Assembly: GCF_041381155.1 (NCBI RefSeq)
Contig: NC_091142.1
Span: forward strand, 23,832,362 to 23,896,361
DNA: 64,000 bases
Direction: 5' to 3'
From: Argopecten irradians
Lineage: Eukaryota > Mollusca > Bivalvia > Pectinida > Pectinidae
Shown here: positions 13,268 to 26,600 of the stretch, one piece after another
How positions within the stretch are numbered: the stretch's first letter is position 1
Layout of the letters: each line of letters starts with the position of its first letter
Made by a program: the position numbers and the translations under genes
Notes under the pieces: model-generated
Seen by the model: the letters and a program-made list of their open reading frames with translations, nothing else
Databases searched by the model: none
What the model was told of the DNA's origin: nothing

Positions 13268-15879
13268 TGAATTCATAGATAGACTGATCAAACACCGTCA
13301 ACGAAAGTATCTAGATAAATCTAGGTATCAGCCAGGCAAACCTCCCTGTCTCAAATTAGACAATATGCATTGTGTTTTACTTTTAAATCGCCGCGCTCCT
13401 GGGATAATTCGTCTTGAGGCGTTCGGGAAATACTTTAGTATAGAAATTATTACATGTCAAAATAGCAAATTATGTTATATTTACCAAGTAATTATAATTA
13501 CATTTTGTTGTGAATTATTATTGGTTCACCCATGTGATTATTGGTCCTTTGGTGATGTTGACATCGTTTGTAGTGTAATAAATGACCATTTTCATTCAGT
13601 TAGTGTTTGTCATTTTATTAAGATCCCACGAACAAGCAGCTTAGATACGGTGATTTAACACAAGTATATTTTATCCTATTTGGCTAGCCCTAGTATCTAG
13701 TACAAGAAGACAGAAGTATTCAGGAAAGAATTACAGAATGTAATATTGTAAGTTTATTTCTTGAATAGAAAAATCAATATCCAGATAAAAGTTGACTGGC
13801 CATAGTATCATGAAAATTCCTTATCTTAAGCAAACTCGTGAAAGTTCATGTCACAATAGGAAAGGATTGCAGAATGTAGGGCAAAAACCTTTTTAAAGTT
13901 AACAAAAATTCCGTATTTTTCTAATGGATTTATCAAGTTAAAAAACTTTTCTATTTCTAGTTTTTACAGATAAAGAGTTCTCTTGTTTGGATTATTTCTA
14001 TGGGAATGTACAGCTGAACACTTGAATAAAATTTGCTGATACATGAATTTAGAAAATTACGGCACATAACTGTATGTTAAGGTTTTAGACCCTGTTTAAG
14101 TTAGTAGTATTTTGTAGGCCTATCACTCTTAGGTGTACTTTAAGATAACTAGGTTGCATTGATAAAAAGTGTCTATGGTCTAGCCTTTGTACTTTTAACT
14201 TGTAGACTGCCGTATGAGAGGTTGTTGTAAATTACATTATACAACAATTTTATATAGAAAAGGCATTTCAATCATCGCAAACACTCCTAATATATACTAC
14301 ATGTATTTAGGAACACTTAACAGCATGAAACGAAGACTAGTTTTTTGAAAAAAAGTTCAAAACTTGGGCAAACCATGCGGATTTGTGGCATTGCATTTAA
14401 ACTCCTTAATTGAACATATTTTCTGAAAAACAGAAGATCTATTCCCTTTATGTTCAGATGACATTATAGCATTAACTGCAATGTACGTTTTTTATATTTT
14501 GCCATAACTCACAAAGATCACAACAATCTACGAGTCAACAGTAATACCTAATGTGAGGCCCTATACACTTTTTATCAATTTAGTTACGGTCAGGACCGCC
14601 TAAATAATGATTAATAGGCATGCAAAATATTACTAGCTTATTTAAACATGATCTAAAACCTTAAGAGATGTTCATTGAATGCCTAGAAAAGCATTTGATC
14701 ATATCGTTAGGTGTAGTACGTCATTTCATTATAGCCATATGGTCCTCCCCTACACAGTCTGTATGTAAAATCGTTATCACACGAATTGCGAACCATACGT
14801 TTAGTATACCAGCGTCTGGCGGTGAACAATGGCCGCGGAATATGACTGCATCGTAGTTGGGGCAGGGATAGAAGGGTCATCCACGGCCTACAATCTGGTC
14901 AAGGAAGGACAACGCACACTGCTACTGGAGCAGGTTAGAACATCGTGTAATATGTTTCATAGATCTACAGTTGCGTTCAATAAGCTGGAATATAGTTTTT
15001 GTCTAACAAAGTGACTAGAAAATTGACGGATCGGCAGCTGTCAATCAAACCGCATGTGACTTTGCATTTTGTATAGTGTGTAATACGATGTTTGCTCCGA
15101 CATTGAATAGAAATACGTGTGTTTGCAAACACAAGCCATATTAAATTCGCCATTTGCGCCTATGGCAACTGACAGCGCTAGCCCTGCGTGGTTATATTAC
15201 ACCTGGCGATCGGTCAATGTTCCATAATGAGAATAGTTACTGTGGTTGCGAAGGTAATTTTTTCATGTTAATTTCCTTTTGTCTAAATGAATTTTCTTAT
15301 TCATACAATTTCGTATTTTAATATCTATGCCGAATACGTATTACGCACAAATGAAAACCTTGATCCAATCTTTACATTAATGATAAAAATGAGTAATTAT
15401 CAATAGTTCCCTCTTCCGCATTCCCGCGGAAGTTCACATGGACAAAGCCGCATCACACGAATGGCTTACGGAGGAGAGGATTACTACACAGAGATGATGA
15501 TAGAAGCATTCAAATTATGGACAGAATTAGAAAACGAGTATGGGACTACTTTATACAGGTAAAAAAGAGTCTGGGACTACTTTGTCAGGTAAGTTAAATA
15601 TTACCGTTATATCAAACAAGGTCAGGTAATGTTTGTCAGGCGGTCAGATGGCGATGGGAAAGCACTTAGGATCAAAAGGGCAAATATCAACCAGCTAAGG
15701 GGTCATGAAAACTGTGCGACATTTAAGGTTTATAAAGTTGGAGAGGTGCCATATAGATTTTATCTGTTGAGTCAGATAAACAATATTGTCATATTGCTAG
15801 TATTGTAAATCGCTGATTGAATCTATAAAGTTACTGGAGTATATTGATAAAGTCATGATAGTTTATGCTTAAATTCATC

Positions 15880-16035
15880 GTCGGAATCAACCGTGGGTCT
15901 CGATAAGTGTAGCGTAGCGTAGCAATCAACTGTGGGTCTCGATAAGTTTAGCGTAGCGTAGCCAATCAACCGTGTCTTGCTAAGTGTAGCGTAGCGTATG
16001 TAGTCAATCAACTGTGGTTCTCGATAAGTGTCATA
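15880..16035. repeat. Short minisatellite in intron 2 of copy B
   Basis: About four units of roughly 40-45 bases, each with AATCAACYGTG, CTCGATAAGTGTAG and CGTAGCGTAG. The counterpart in copy C (24725-24870) has a different unit number, so the array has changed since the duplication. Confidence 0.8.
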
Positions 16036-16689
16036 TTTGAATATAAATATCATAATCTTTATTTCTGCTTTTATGCTGTCACATTGACCTTTTGTTAATA
16101 TTTCTTCAGAATTATATAATATATGTACACTTTGTATGTTACGATTGATTTAGCAGTCCTCACAAATGCTGAGAATCAAGGCCATTTATTATAAGAGATG
16201 ATGTAAATTAAACTTTAAAATACATCTAATTGCTAAACGTATGGATGAATAATGAAAACAAAAATCATTTCAGAATGCTTAAGACAATTTCGATAAGTTT
16301 AACGATTTTGAAAAAAAAGAAGTTTCAGTGCATAAACTTAGATTTGTAACTACTTTATAGGCAAATGACCTCAAACCTCGGAGAATAGAAATCAGCGTCT
16401 ACCATCATCTTAAACGATTGCACAAGCGATATATCATGCATTTAAATGTGTCTTTGTTTATCGATACAGAAAAACAGGACTGTTGGCAGTGGGAAGGCCC
16501 GGATGTGATCTCATTGATGGGACAGTCGAGTCACTACGTAAATACTCGGTGTCATATACAAAACTTGATGAACACGAGTTACGATCAAAGTACCCGATGT
16601 TACATTACCCCGGAGACTTTGTGGCAGTAGAGGATCACACGGGCGGTATACTGTTCGCTGACAAGGCTTTAGCCGCTTTTCAGGTATAT

Positions 16690-17090
16690 CACTATATTTC
16701 ATAAATTCAGAAATACTTTTTTTATATCAAATATTGGCCATTCGACCTTGGACATTAGATAATTAACTACCGTTGTGGGTAGGTATTGATGATCACATTT
16801 GGTATGTGTACATGTATTATCGCTATGTTTCATAAATTCAGAAAAAAAACTTATCATATAAATGTTGGCCTTTCGATTGCATATTAAAGAATTAACTACC
16901 TGTTGCAGGTATTGATGCACATCGGTTTTAATAATTCAAAAGAAAATTTTAACTATCATTGTGGGTAGGTAGTATTGATAATCACATCTGGTATTATCGC
17001 TACATTTCATAAATTATTCAGAAATATTTCATTATATCAAATCTTGGCAGTTCGACTTTGGACATTAAAGAGTTAGACATCCTTATGGTA
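16690..17090. repeat. Tandem repeat of about 110-150 bases in intron 3 of copy B
   Basis: Three degenerate units, each with TTTCATAAATTCAGAAA, a TTGGCC.TTCGA motif, ATTAACTACC and GGTAGGTATTGATGATCACA. The unit begins at the exon 3 donor. Confidence 0.75.
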
Positions 17091-17230
17091 AGTAATATTG
17101 TGACAATACCTTCCCACAAGGGAGATAACTCAGTCGTATGCAAAGGCGGATTAGTTTTTAATGATGTTTAGGAAAACGTTCACAATCAAATGTCTAACTC
17201 CTAATAAAACCATACCAAACAAATATTGGC

Positions 17231-18398
17231 AAGTATGTTATGAACGGGTTTCTATCATTGTTGCATTTATTTTTACAGTATGTATATTTGTTATTGCATT
17301 TTCTAAGTCTTCACTTCAGTGATCTGTTTATGTATCTTTGACCCAAATTCTCGAAACAAAAAATGCAGACTTAAGTCAAAACTTAAGTTTTTCTCCTTAT
17401 GTAATTTATATGAAAATTTATGATTATGGTCAGTTTTTTGACTTAAGTTTGTTTCGAGAAATCGAGCTGGCCGCTGGCCGGGAGTTACAGAGTATCGTGT
17501 GGTACACGTGGGAGGTGTTTATATCCAGATATGGTGTCGGACTTAAACCAATCAGTGGTTGCCTTTGGATAGTGGGTTGATGTGGTCGTTATAAAAGGGG
17601 CTGATTTCTAAGGAAGCTTTTGTCTTGAGTAGGGATAATGGGTTAAGGGACAGAAGACCATGGCGGAGTGCACATGTCAACAGTGCAACACTTGCGGGGG
17701 TTCTCATGATACTACCATTTTTTGGGGGTTATATACTTAGAGCTATGTCTAACAAGGGCTTGTGGAGTACTAGGGGATTGTCAGGGGCTTAGGGCTTAGA
17801 CATCCTTTGGAAACCTAGCTCACACTGTGGTTAGTAGGTGGATCGTCAGGGGTTAAGGACTTAGAAATCCATAGGAATAAACCTATTTACACGGTTTGAT
17901 TATTTCCTTTTTAGAGTTGGGAAACTATAGTGGATAGGTTCCGGTTCTCTCCCGTTAGGTGATGTTAGGATGTGTGTGGGATACACGTGGTCTTGGTTGT
18001 TTCTGTAGCAATATAAATTGGGGTTTCGCTTCATATAGGATTTAATTGTATACTTGTTTCCTCTTACTGTAAGAAAACTTGTTCTGCATCAGGCACAATA
18101 GTAAATTTAATCTGTGATAAATTTCTGTATTACTTGTCTTATAATATAACCTGAATTATACCCGTTCATGTAGTATGAGTTATTGGATTAGTGATCCGTG
18201 TCTTCCTCTACAACAAACGTAGAAAAACCAACCTGTATGTAGGAAACGGGAATCCGGAGAGGATTAATGTGTGACTGACAGTGGACTCAGTTGATATACT
18301 ACAAAATAACTCAAAACGATCACTATTTGGGACTTAAACATATAACACGGGAGCTACAGTCGGGTCGCCCCTCCGAGTCTCTTGGGAAACCCTCCCTA
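17231..18398. mobile_element. About 1.17-kb insertion in intron 3 of copy B, possibly LTR-like
   Basis: Present in duplication unit 1 and absent from the matching point of unit 2 (around 26120-26150). It contains an inverted pair (TTCTCGAAAC near 17348, GTTTCGAGAA near 17452, with CTTAAGTC inside each arm) and a good TATA box (CGTTATAAAAGGGGCTG near 17588). A short Cys-rich open frame starts at 17660. Termini and target duplication are unclear (about TTA/TATTA), so the class is unproven. A solo LTR or a composite insertion would fit. Confidence 0.5.
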
Positions 18399-18594
18399 TT
18401 ACAGTAAAACAATTTTCAGATTTACGATTTTCGCGATTTATATATCCAAAAAAAAAAAAGGATTGCGAAGACAAACATTTGCGGATTTAAACATTCCTAT
18501 CATCATGAAATTCCGAAATAGTGAGCATATAGTTATTAATTGATATTCAGTTGTGGCATATAACAGAGTAGCTTTCCTTACGGTTATGTATCTT

Positions 18595-18740
18595 TTGTAA
18601 CGTCCTTATTTGTATGCGAAATTCACACGTTTTCACTACAAAGTATGACGTTATATCGTTATCTACCCACAAGATCATTATGTAATATGGAAATAACAGA
18701 ATAGCATAACTTCAGTTAAGACAATAAAAGAGGAAACCGT
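18595..18740. repeat. GACGTCA-type dispersed repeat (copy 2, intron 3 of copy B)
   Basis: Degenerate member: AAGTATGACGTTATA, TTATCTACCCACAA and ATGTAATATGGAAATA follow the same order as in the other copies. Confidence 0.55.
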
Positions 18741-21040
18741 AATTTCATTTCAACAAAATTCTATTTCAAATTAAACTGAAGGACATTGAACAACAAGTGA
18801 GGAAACCGTAGTCATTTGTATCAACATTGATATTAAATGTTTGTCTACTGTTTTAATGTTCGTGTTTTAAAGTTGAAAAGGTGTTAAATACAGCCGACCA
18901 TTGTAGGTATTACCAATATACCATTTATGTAAGTACCGAAACATTTTCCAGACGGAGTTTTTTAAAGCACGGAGGTACCCTTCAGGACAATGAGAGCCCG
19001 TGGTTGATGTATTTCCTGGGGATATTGTGACAGTAAAAACAAACAAAGGTAGTTATCGGGGCCGGAACCTGGTACTGACGGTAGGACCCTGGGCCACCAA
19101 AGTGTTACTCTACTCTTGGTTTTACAGTTACCTACTCAAGGTAAAACAACGAGAGTAGCAGTGCCAAGTTGATTATTGTTGGTATGTTTGAAGTTCCAAA
19201 GATTCTTTATTAGTTACATACATGTGTTACAATGAATGTAGTATATTATAACTTGGTAATAAAAATATGGATCACGGGTATCCTAGTCTTAATTATTCGT
19301 CAGTTCAATCATCTGATTAAATAGGTCATTCGCCGATAGAGGCATTGACATTTACGATTATAACGGCAGAATAATTCGGACTACATGCATCGTTGCCATA
19401 TTTGTGACAATTGGTTTTGAATATGAATCACATGACCATATTGGCAAGGAAAAATAACCAATTGAAGTATTTTGTTTTATCACATGTAATATGACACCTC
19501 GCGTAGAATGTCTCTATCTTTTATATATACCAATAGGTTTTTGGTTCTTAATATCGCTTGGTGACAATATAAAACATCCATTTGTATTGGTCTAGCTATG
19601 GACTTACGCATCCAGTGTATTGTACCTGGAGAGGAGAAAAACTCACTGGGGAATATGGTTGCTGAAACATTTCGGATCGTTTTGGATGACAAGTGTGTTG
19701 GACAGTATGACTTTTATGGCTTGCCAAGTTTAGGGAATAATAATATTTTTTCCCCCGGGGACTCTACAAGGTAATTGTTCACGATTTTCTGAAAATTTTG
19801 CTGAACAGATTGAACCCAAGATGATCAGTACATTGCATTTAATACCACTTTAAGTACAATCTGATATACCATGTTAAGCGAGTAATATAAAATTAAAACC
19901 AAGACAAACAATATGACGACGATCTGGGAATTCCGGATTTGGTTGATAAGGACCTGCCCACTATTGCGTTTAGAGCAGAACACGGGAATGAATCATTTCG
20001 TAGATAGCTTTTCTTTTCTATAATATTATTTTAATTATTTTTCGTTAATCAGGTGATTATTTTGTGAGTAGACATTGTCTGGTTCATTAGTTTTTGTGAG
20101 CGGAAATGATGTCATTTCCAGACAAATGACACAACAATAACTATCAGCTTACAAGTCTTAGAGTATAAAACTCTGTATAACAAAAGATTCGGTAATAGGG
20201 TGGATGGAATAAAAAAAAACTTTCATTCAATAACAAGGTACGATGTATGTATAATTCCAGTTGTGTTTGCACGCTGGACCAGAAGTAGATCCCGACAGAC
20301 GAGATGAAGCTGACAGCACCTGGGTGGTGGAGAATATGAAACAATACGTAACTGACCATTTCCCGCGATTGGAGCCACATACCTGCTATTATAGAAACAT
20401 GTATATACACAGTAAGTACTAGAGCGAACATACGTACCCGGCCTACTATGCTTTTTAAGACGACGTCATTAACTATCTAGATGTCTTTAGAGCGACAATA
20501 GTGCAGCTAAGTAGGCACATGTTCTTCAATGAGACTCAATGTGCATTTTAATGCTGAGACAAGTGGTAGTTTATGAATCAACTGGGGATCTTACGTTTTA
20601 ATAGGATTCAAGACAATAGATGAGTTCATTGTATTCTTATGACTCCAATTTAACATCTAAAAAATCATTGATGACAAACATGAATTATCTTTAAGGCTGT
20701 AGAGGTTATGTGATATATGAACACGAAACCAATATGATAGTATTATATCTAAATAATAAAAGTCTTGCTACTTAAGTCCCTAAACTCAATAAAATTGTGC
20801 TCTGTTTGTCTGTCATGCGAAACCTCAATATTCGATATACTATGCAAATTCCCGTTAGAATGATTGTAATTGTTTCGTGAATTTTCCTCCTTATGTATCA
20901 TTCATGCACGATAGCAGCCTATCGTAATCAACAATAAAAACGACAACGGTAGTTTTCATGGTGAGATGACACATTACAGTACGGTTCATTATGTAACTTT
21001 TCTTAAGTGTTCCAAACGGAACATGGTTACAATATTCATA

Positions 21041-21160
21041 ATATCAATTGTATCTGCTCCAAATGTTCTGCTGCGTAGCCTTCGTCTGGGAAATGACTAT
21101 CATTCATATTCCCAGACGAAGGATACGCAGCCGAAAATTTGGAGCAGAGACAGTTGATAT
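21041..21160. repeat. Long palindrome, copy 1 (duplication unit 1)
   Basis: Arms of about 52 bases (21041-21092 and 21109-21160) are reverse complements with few mismatches around a 16-base loop. The inner part GCCTTCGTCTGGGAA pairs with TTCCCAGACGAAGG. It would form a strong hairpin as DNA or RNA. Confidence 0.85.
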
Positions 21161-21804
21161 GATGCATTAATATATTTTCCGGATCCTTGTGTATATCCGC
21201 TTAATTGTATGATACTTCCCTTTTTTGATTTATAGCAATTTAACCTGTCTGTTCCGAACAAATATGCTGGTTCTGGTGACATCCGGTTAAGACAAGCTAT
21301 GTTTTACAATACAATGACCATCGTCGGAGACCCTCGGGTGATCACCCCAATCGGAACACCTCGCCCACTTCTTCGAACATAGGCTCGAACCTAACTGTAT
21401 GAATACACATGGAAATGGTGCATTTTGTGTTCCGCCGGACAATGGCCATATTACCGCTACCTGTAGGACTATATCATAGAGGGTTACATTCCTTGTGAAA
21501 CATACAGCGTAATTTTTGTCTGCTTCAAAGCTCTATATGTACCACAAAGAAGAACTTAAAACATACTCCCTGATTTATACTATCTAAATTTGTGTTTTAT
21601 AAGACGTATGAAATATTTTTATTAGAATGAACATGAACGCTCCAACAAGAATCATCAGTCGAAAATATTTCCTTCAAACTATGAAATATTTTAGAAAATT
21701 CATCCAACGGTAACCTTTTATGAATGGAATATATGACTTAATACAATATACTTCTTTGAAGAATGTTCATAAATTATTCCTCACTTCGTGCGTTATTTAA
21801 ACCA

Positions 21805-22152
21805 TTAAAAATGCTATACCGCTGACCAATGGTATTTTTTCTATTGTAAAAAAGCAGAAGCAGACGAATCAAGTTTTTTTTTCAGTTTCAAAAGTTACTT
21901 ACTTTACACCATTACCATCATTGAAAAGTTTTGAGCTTCTTATTTTTGTTAGAAATAAAAAATGTCAAAAAAATCATAGCACTGTGTCTTATATGGAATT
22001 AACTACTGATTGCGCATGCACCATTTAGCAAAAATATACTATTTTACATATTTTTTGTGTTAATTAGAAATAGCCCTGGCATTTATATGAGTAAACACTT
22101 TTTTCAAATGATAATTATCGTTTATTCTCTGTCGGCGATGTAGTATTCTTAA
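21805..22152. mobile_element. TTAA-flanked MITE, family 1 (in duplication unit 1)
   Basis: Starts TTAAAAATGCTATACCGCTG and ends GTCGGCGATGTAGTATTC then TTAA. Internal sequence matches the copies at 8757 and 45325 (AAGTTACTTACTTTACACCA shared). It was carried along in the tandem duplication. Confidence 0.78.
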
Positions 22153-23683
22153 AACACATTTGTACCGAAATATCCATTTATTTGTGTGATTTCATTAATA
22201 GAATGATCAAACACCGTCCAACGAAAGTATCTAGATTAAAATCTAGTATTCAGCACGCAAAACCTCCCTATCTCAAATTAACAATATGCATTGTGTTTTA
22301 CTTTTAAATCGCCGCGCTCCTGGGATAATTCGTCTTGAGGCGTTCGGGAAATACTTTAGTATAGAAATTATTACATGTCAAAATAGCAAATTATGTTATA
22401 TTTTACCAAGTAATTATAATTACATTTTTTTGTGAATTTATTTATTTGGTTCACACCATGTGATTATTGGTCCTTTGGTGATGTTGACATCGTTTGTAGT
22501 GTTATAAATGACCATTTTTTTCATATCAAGTTAGTGTTTAGTCTATTCAGGAAAGAATTACAGAATATTCAGGAAAGAATTACAGATAATGGTTTAATAT
22601 TGTAAGTTTATTTCTTGAATAGAAAAATCAATATCCAGATAAAAGTTGACTGGCCATAGTATCATGAAAATTCCTTATCTTAAGCAAACTCGTGAAAGTT
22701 CATGTCACAATAGGAAAGGATTGCAGAATGTAGGGCAAAAACCTTTTTAAAGTTAACAAAAATTCCGTATTTTTCTAATGGATTTATCAAGTTAAAAAAC
22801 TTTTCTATTTCTAGTTTTTACAGATAAAGAGATCTCTTGTTTGGATTATTTCTATGGGAATGTACAGCTGAACACTTGAATAAAATTTGCTGATACATGA
22901 ATTTAGAAAATTACGGCACATAACTGTATGTTAAGGTTTAAGACCCTGTTTAAGTTAGTAGTATTTTGTAGGCCTATCACTCTTAGGTGTACTTTAAGAT
23001 AACTAGGTTGCATTGATAAAAAGTGTCTATGGTCTAGCCTTTGTACTTTTAAGTTGTAGACTGCCGTATGAGAGGTTGTTGTAAATTACATTATACAACA
23101 ATTTTATATAGAAAATGCATTTCAATCATCGCAAACACTCCTAATATATACTACATGTATTTAGGAACACTTAACAGCATGAAACGAAGACTAGTTTTTT
23201 GAAAAAAAGTTCAACGCTTGGGCAAACCATGCGGATTTGTGGCATTGCATTTAAACTCCTTAATTGAACATATTTTCTGAAAAACAGAAGATCTATTCCC
23301 TTTATGTTCAGATGACATTATAGCATTAACTGCAATGTACGGTTTTTATATTTTGCCATAACTCACAAAGATCACAACAATCTACGAGTCAACAGTAATA
23401 CCTAATGTGAGGCCCTATACACTTTTTCATCAATTTAGTTACGGTCAGGACCGCCTAAATAGTGATTAATAGGCATGCAAAATATTACTAGCATATTTAA
23501 ACATGATTTAAAACCTTAAGAGATGTTCATTGAATGCCTAGAAAAGCATTTGATCATATCGTTAGGTGTAGTACGTCATTTCATTATAGCCATATGGTCC
23601 TCCCCTACACAGTCTATATGTAAAATCGTTATCACACGAATTGCGAACCATACGTTTAGTATACCAGCGTCTGGCGGTGAACA

Positions 23684-26600
23684 ATGGCCGCGGAATATGA
23701 CTGCATCGTAGTTGGGGCAGGGATAGAAGGGTCATCCACGGCCTACAATCTGGTCAAGGAAGGACAACGCACACTGCTACTGGAGCAGGTTAGAACATCG
23801 TGTAATATGTTTCATAGATCTACAGTTGCGTTCAATAAGCTGGAATATAGTTTTTTGTCTAACAAAGTGACTAGAAAATTGACGGATCGGCAGCTGTCAA
23901 TCAAACCGCATGTGACTTTGCATTTTGTATAGTGTGTAATACGTTGTTTGCTCCGACATTGAATAGAAATACGTGTGTTTGCAAACACAAGCCATATTAA
24001 ATTCGCCATTTGCGCCTATGGCAACTGACAGCGCTAGCCCTGCGTGGTTATATTACACCTGGCGATCGGTCAATGTTCCATAATGAGAATAGTTACTGTG
24101 GTTGCGAATTTTTTCATGTTAATTTCCTTTTGTCTAAATGAATTTTCCTATTCATACAATTTCGTATTTTCATATCTATGCCAAATACTTATTACGCACA
24201 AATGAAAACCTTGATCCAATCTTTACAATAATTAAAAATGAGTAATTATCAATAGTTCCCTCTTCCGCATTCCCGCGGAAGTTCACATGGACAAAGCCGC
24301 ATCACACGAATGGCTTACGGAGGAGAGGATTACTACACAGAGATGATGATAGAAGCATTCAAATTATGGACAGAATTAGAAAACGAGTATGGGACTACTT
24401 TATACAGGTAAAAAAGAGTCTGGGACTACTTTGTCAGGTAAGTTAAATATTACCGTTATATCAAACAAGGTCAGGTAATGTTTGTCAGGCGGTCAGATGG
24501 CGATGGGAAAGCACTTAGGATCAAAAGGGCAAATATCAACCAGCTAAGGGGTCATGAAAACTGTGCGACATTTAAGGTTTATAAAGTTGGAGAGGTGCCA
24601 TATAGATTTTATCTGTTGAGTCAGATAAACAATATTGTCATATTGCTAGTATTGTAAATCGCTGATTGAATCTATAAAGTTACTGGAGTATATTGATAAA
24701 GTCATGATAGTTTATGCTTAAATTCATCGTCGGAATCAACTGTGGGTCTCGATAAGTGTAGCGTAGCGTAGCCAATCAACCGTGTCTTGCTAAGTGTAGC
24801 GTAGCCAATCAACCGTGTCTTGCTAAGTGTAGCGTAGCGTATTAGTCAATCAACTGTGGGTCTCGATAAGTATCATATTTGAATATAAGTATCATTATCT
24901 TTATTTCTGCTTTTATGCTGTCACATTGATTTTTTTTAAAAATATTTCTTCAGAATTATATAATATATGTACACTTTGTATGTTACGATTGATTTAGCAG
25001 TCCTCACAGATGCTGAGAATCAAGGCCATTGGTTGATGTAAATTAAACTTTAAAATACATCCAATTGCTAAACGTATGGATGAATAAGGAAAACAAAAAT
25101 CATTTCAGAATTCTTAAGACAATTTCGATAAAATTAATGATTTTGAAAAAAAAGTTCGAGTGCATAAACATAGATTTGTAACTACTTTATAGGCAAATGA
25201 CCTCAAACCTCGAAGAATAGAAATCAGCGTCTACCATTATCCTAAACGATTGCACCAGCGATATATCATGCATTTAAATGTGTCTTTGTTTATTGATACA
25301 GAAAAACAGGACTGTTGGCAGTGGGAAGGCCCGGATGTGATCTCATTGATGGGACAGTCGAGTCACTACGTAAATACTCGGTATCATATACAAAACTTGA
25401 CGAACACGAGTTAAGATCAAAGTACCCTATGTTACATTACCCCGCGGACTTTGTGGCAGTAGAGGATCACACGGGCGGTATACTGTTTGCTGACAAAGCT
25501 TTAGCCGCTTTTCAGGTATATCACTATACTTCATAAATTCAGAAATACTTTATTATATCAAATATTGGCCGTTCGACTTTGGACATTAGACAATTAACTA
25601 CTGTTGTGGGTAGGTATTGATGATCACATTTGGTAATGTGTACATTTGTATTATCGCTATGTTTCATAAATTCAGAAAAAAAACCTTTATCATATTAAAT
25701 GTTGGCCTTTCGACTTTGCACATTAAAGAATGAACTACCATTGTTGGCAGGTATTGATGATCACATCTGGTATTTTCAATATATTTCATAACCTCAGAAA
25801 TATTTCATTATATTAAATATTGGCCATTCGACTTCGCACAATAAATAATTAACTACCGTTGTGGATAGGTATTGATAATCACATCTGGTATTATTGCTAC
25901 ATTTCATAAATTATTTAGAAATATTTTATTATATCAAATCTTGGCGGTTCGACATTAAAGAGTTTAATATCCTTATTGGTAAGTAATAATGTGACAATAC
26001 CTTCCCACAAGGGAGATAACTCAGTCGTATGCAAAGACGGATTAGTATTTTATGATGTCTAGGAAAACGTTCACAATCATATGTCTAACTCCTAATGAAA
26101 CCAAACCAAACAAATATGATGGCAAGTATATTATTATAAAACAACTTTCGTATTTACGATTTTTGCGATTGATATATATCCAAAAAAGGATCGCGAAGAC
26201 AAAAATTTGCGGATTTAAACATTCTTATCAAGATAAGTGATGCAGATGTTAGCTAATAAGCGGATAATGTCTTTTGCGACCTTACTGGCATCATGCCATT
26301 CCGAAGTAGTGGGTATATAGTTATTGATTGATATTCAGTTGTTGCATATAACAGAGTAGCTTTCCTTACGGTTTTGTATCTATTGTGACGTTCTTATTTG
26401 TGTTTTCACGACGTTTTCACTAAAAAGTATGACGTTATACCCACAAACACATGACGTCACAATCATTATCTACCCACAATAACAGATCATTCTGTAATAT
26501 GGAAATACAGAATAGCATAACTTCAGTTAAGACAGTTAAAGAGGACATCGTAATTTCATTTCAACAACATTTTATTTCAATTAAACTGAAGACATTAAAC

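Larger units (their letters stand above)
14829..20411 (+). pseudogene. PIPOX-like copy B, exons 1-6, frameshifted in exons 4-6 and lacking exons 7-8
   Basis: Exons 14829-14933, 15407-15558 and 16470-16683 are intact and almost identical to copy C (one change in exon 3: YPGDF here, YPADF in C). Exon 4 (18952-19140) has five small insertions relative to C (net +6); the first shifts the frame and brings a TGA into frame. Exon 5 (about 19596-19770) is about 28 bases longer than its 147-base counterpart. Exon 6 (20261-20411) has one extra base. No exon 7 or 8 follows before copy C begins, because the duplication ends inside intron 6. Intron 3 carries a roughly 1.17-kb insertion missing from C. Either this is a recent truncated pseudogene, or the 18.95-20.4 kb stretch is poorly polished consensus. 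Exons 1-3 could still serve as alternative 5' exons spliced to C, since the phases match. Confidence 0.85.
13268..22188. repeat. Tandem duplication unit 1 (contains PIPOX copy B)
   Basis: From about 13268 the sequence matches 22189 onward almost base for base, including non-coding DNA, exons, MITE and palindromes, and it ends with the same TTTATTTGTGTG motif (22188) as unit 2 (29970). It is about 8.9 kb long against about 7.8 kb for unit 2. The difference is mostly the insertion in intron 3 (about 17231-18398), plus scattered small insertions between 18.95 and 20.0 kb. High identity in introns implies a recent event, or two uncollapsed haplotypes placed in tandem by the assembler. Confidence 0.9.

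Noticed and set aside
14668..14856. 62-codon frame overlapping the start of PIPOX copy B (and 23523-23711 in C) as a separate upstream protein
   Set aside because: It overlaps the PIPOX start in another frame. It is preserved only because the duplicates are nearly identical, and it has no family resemblance.
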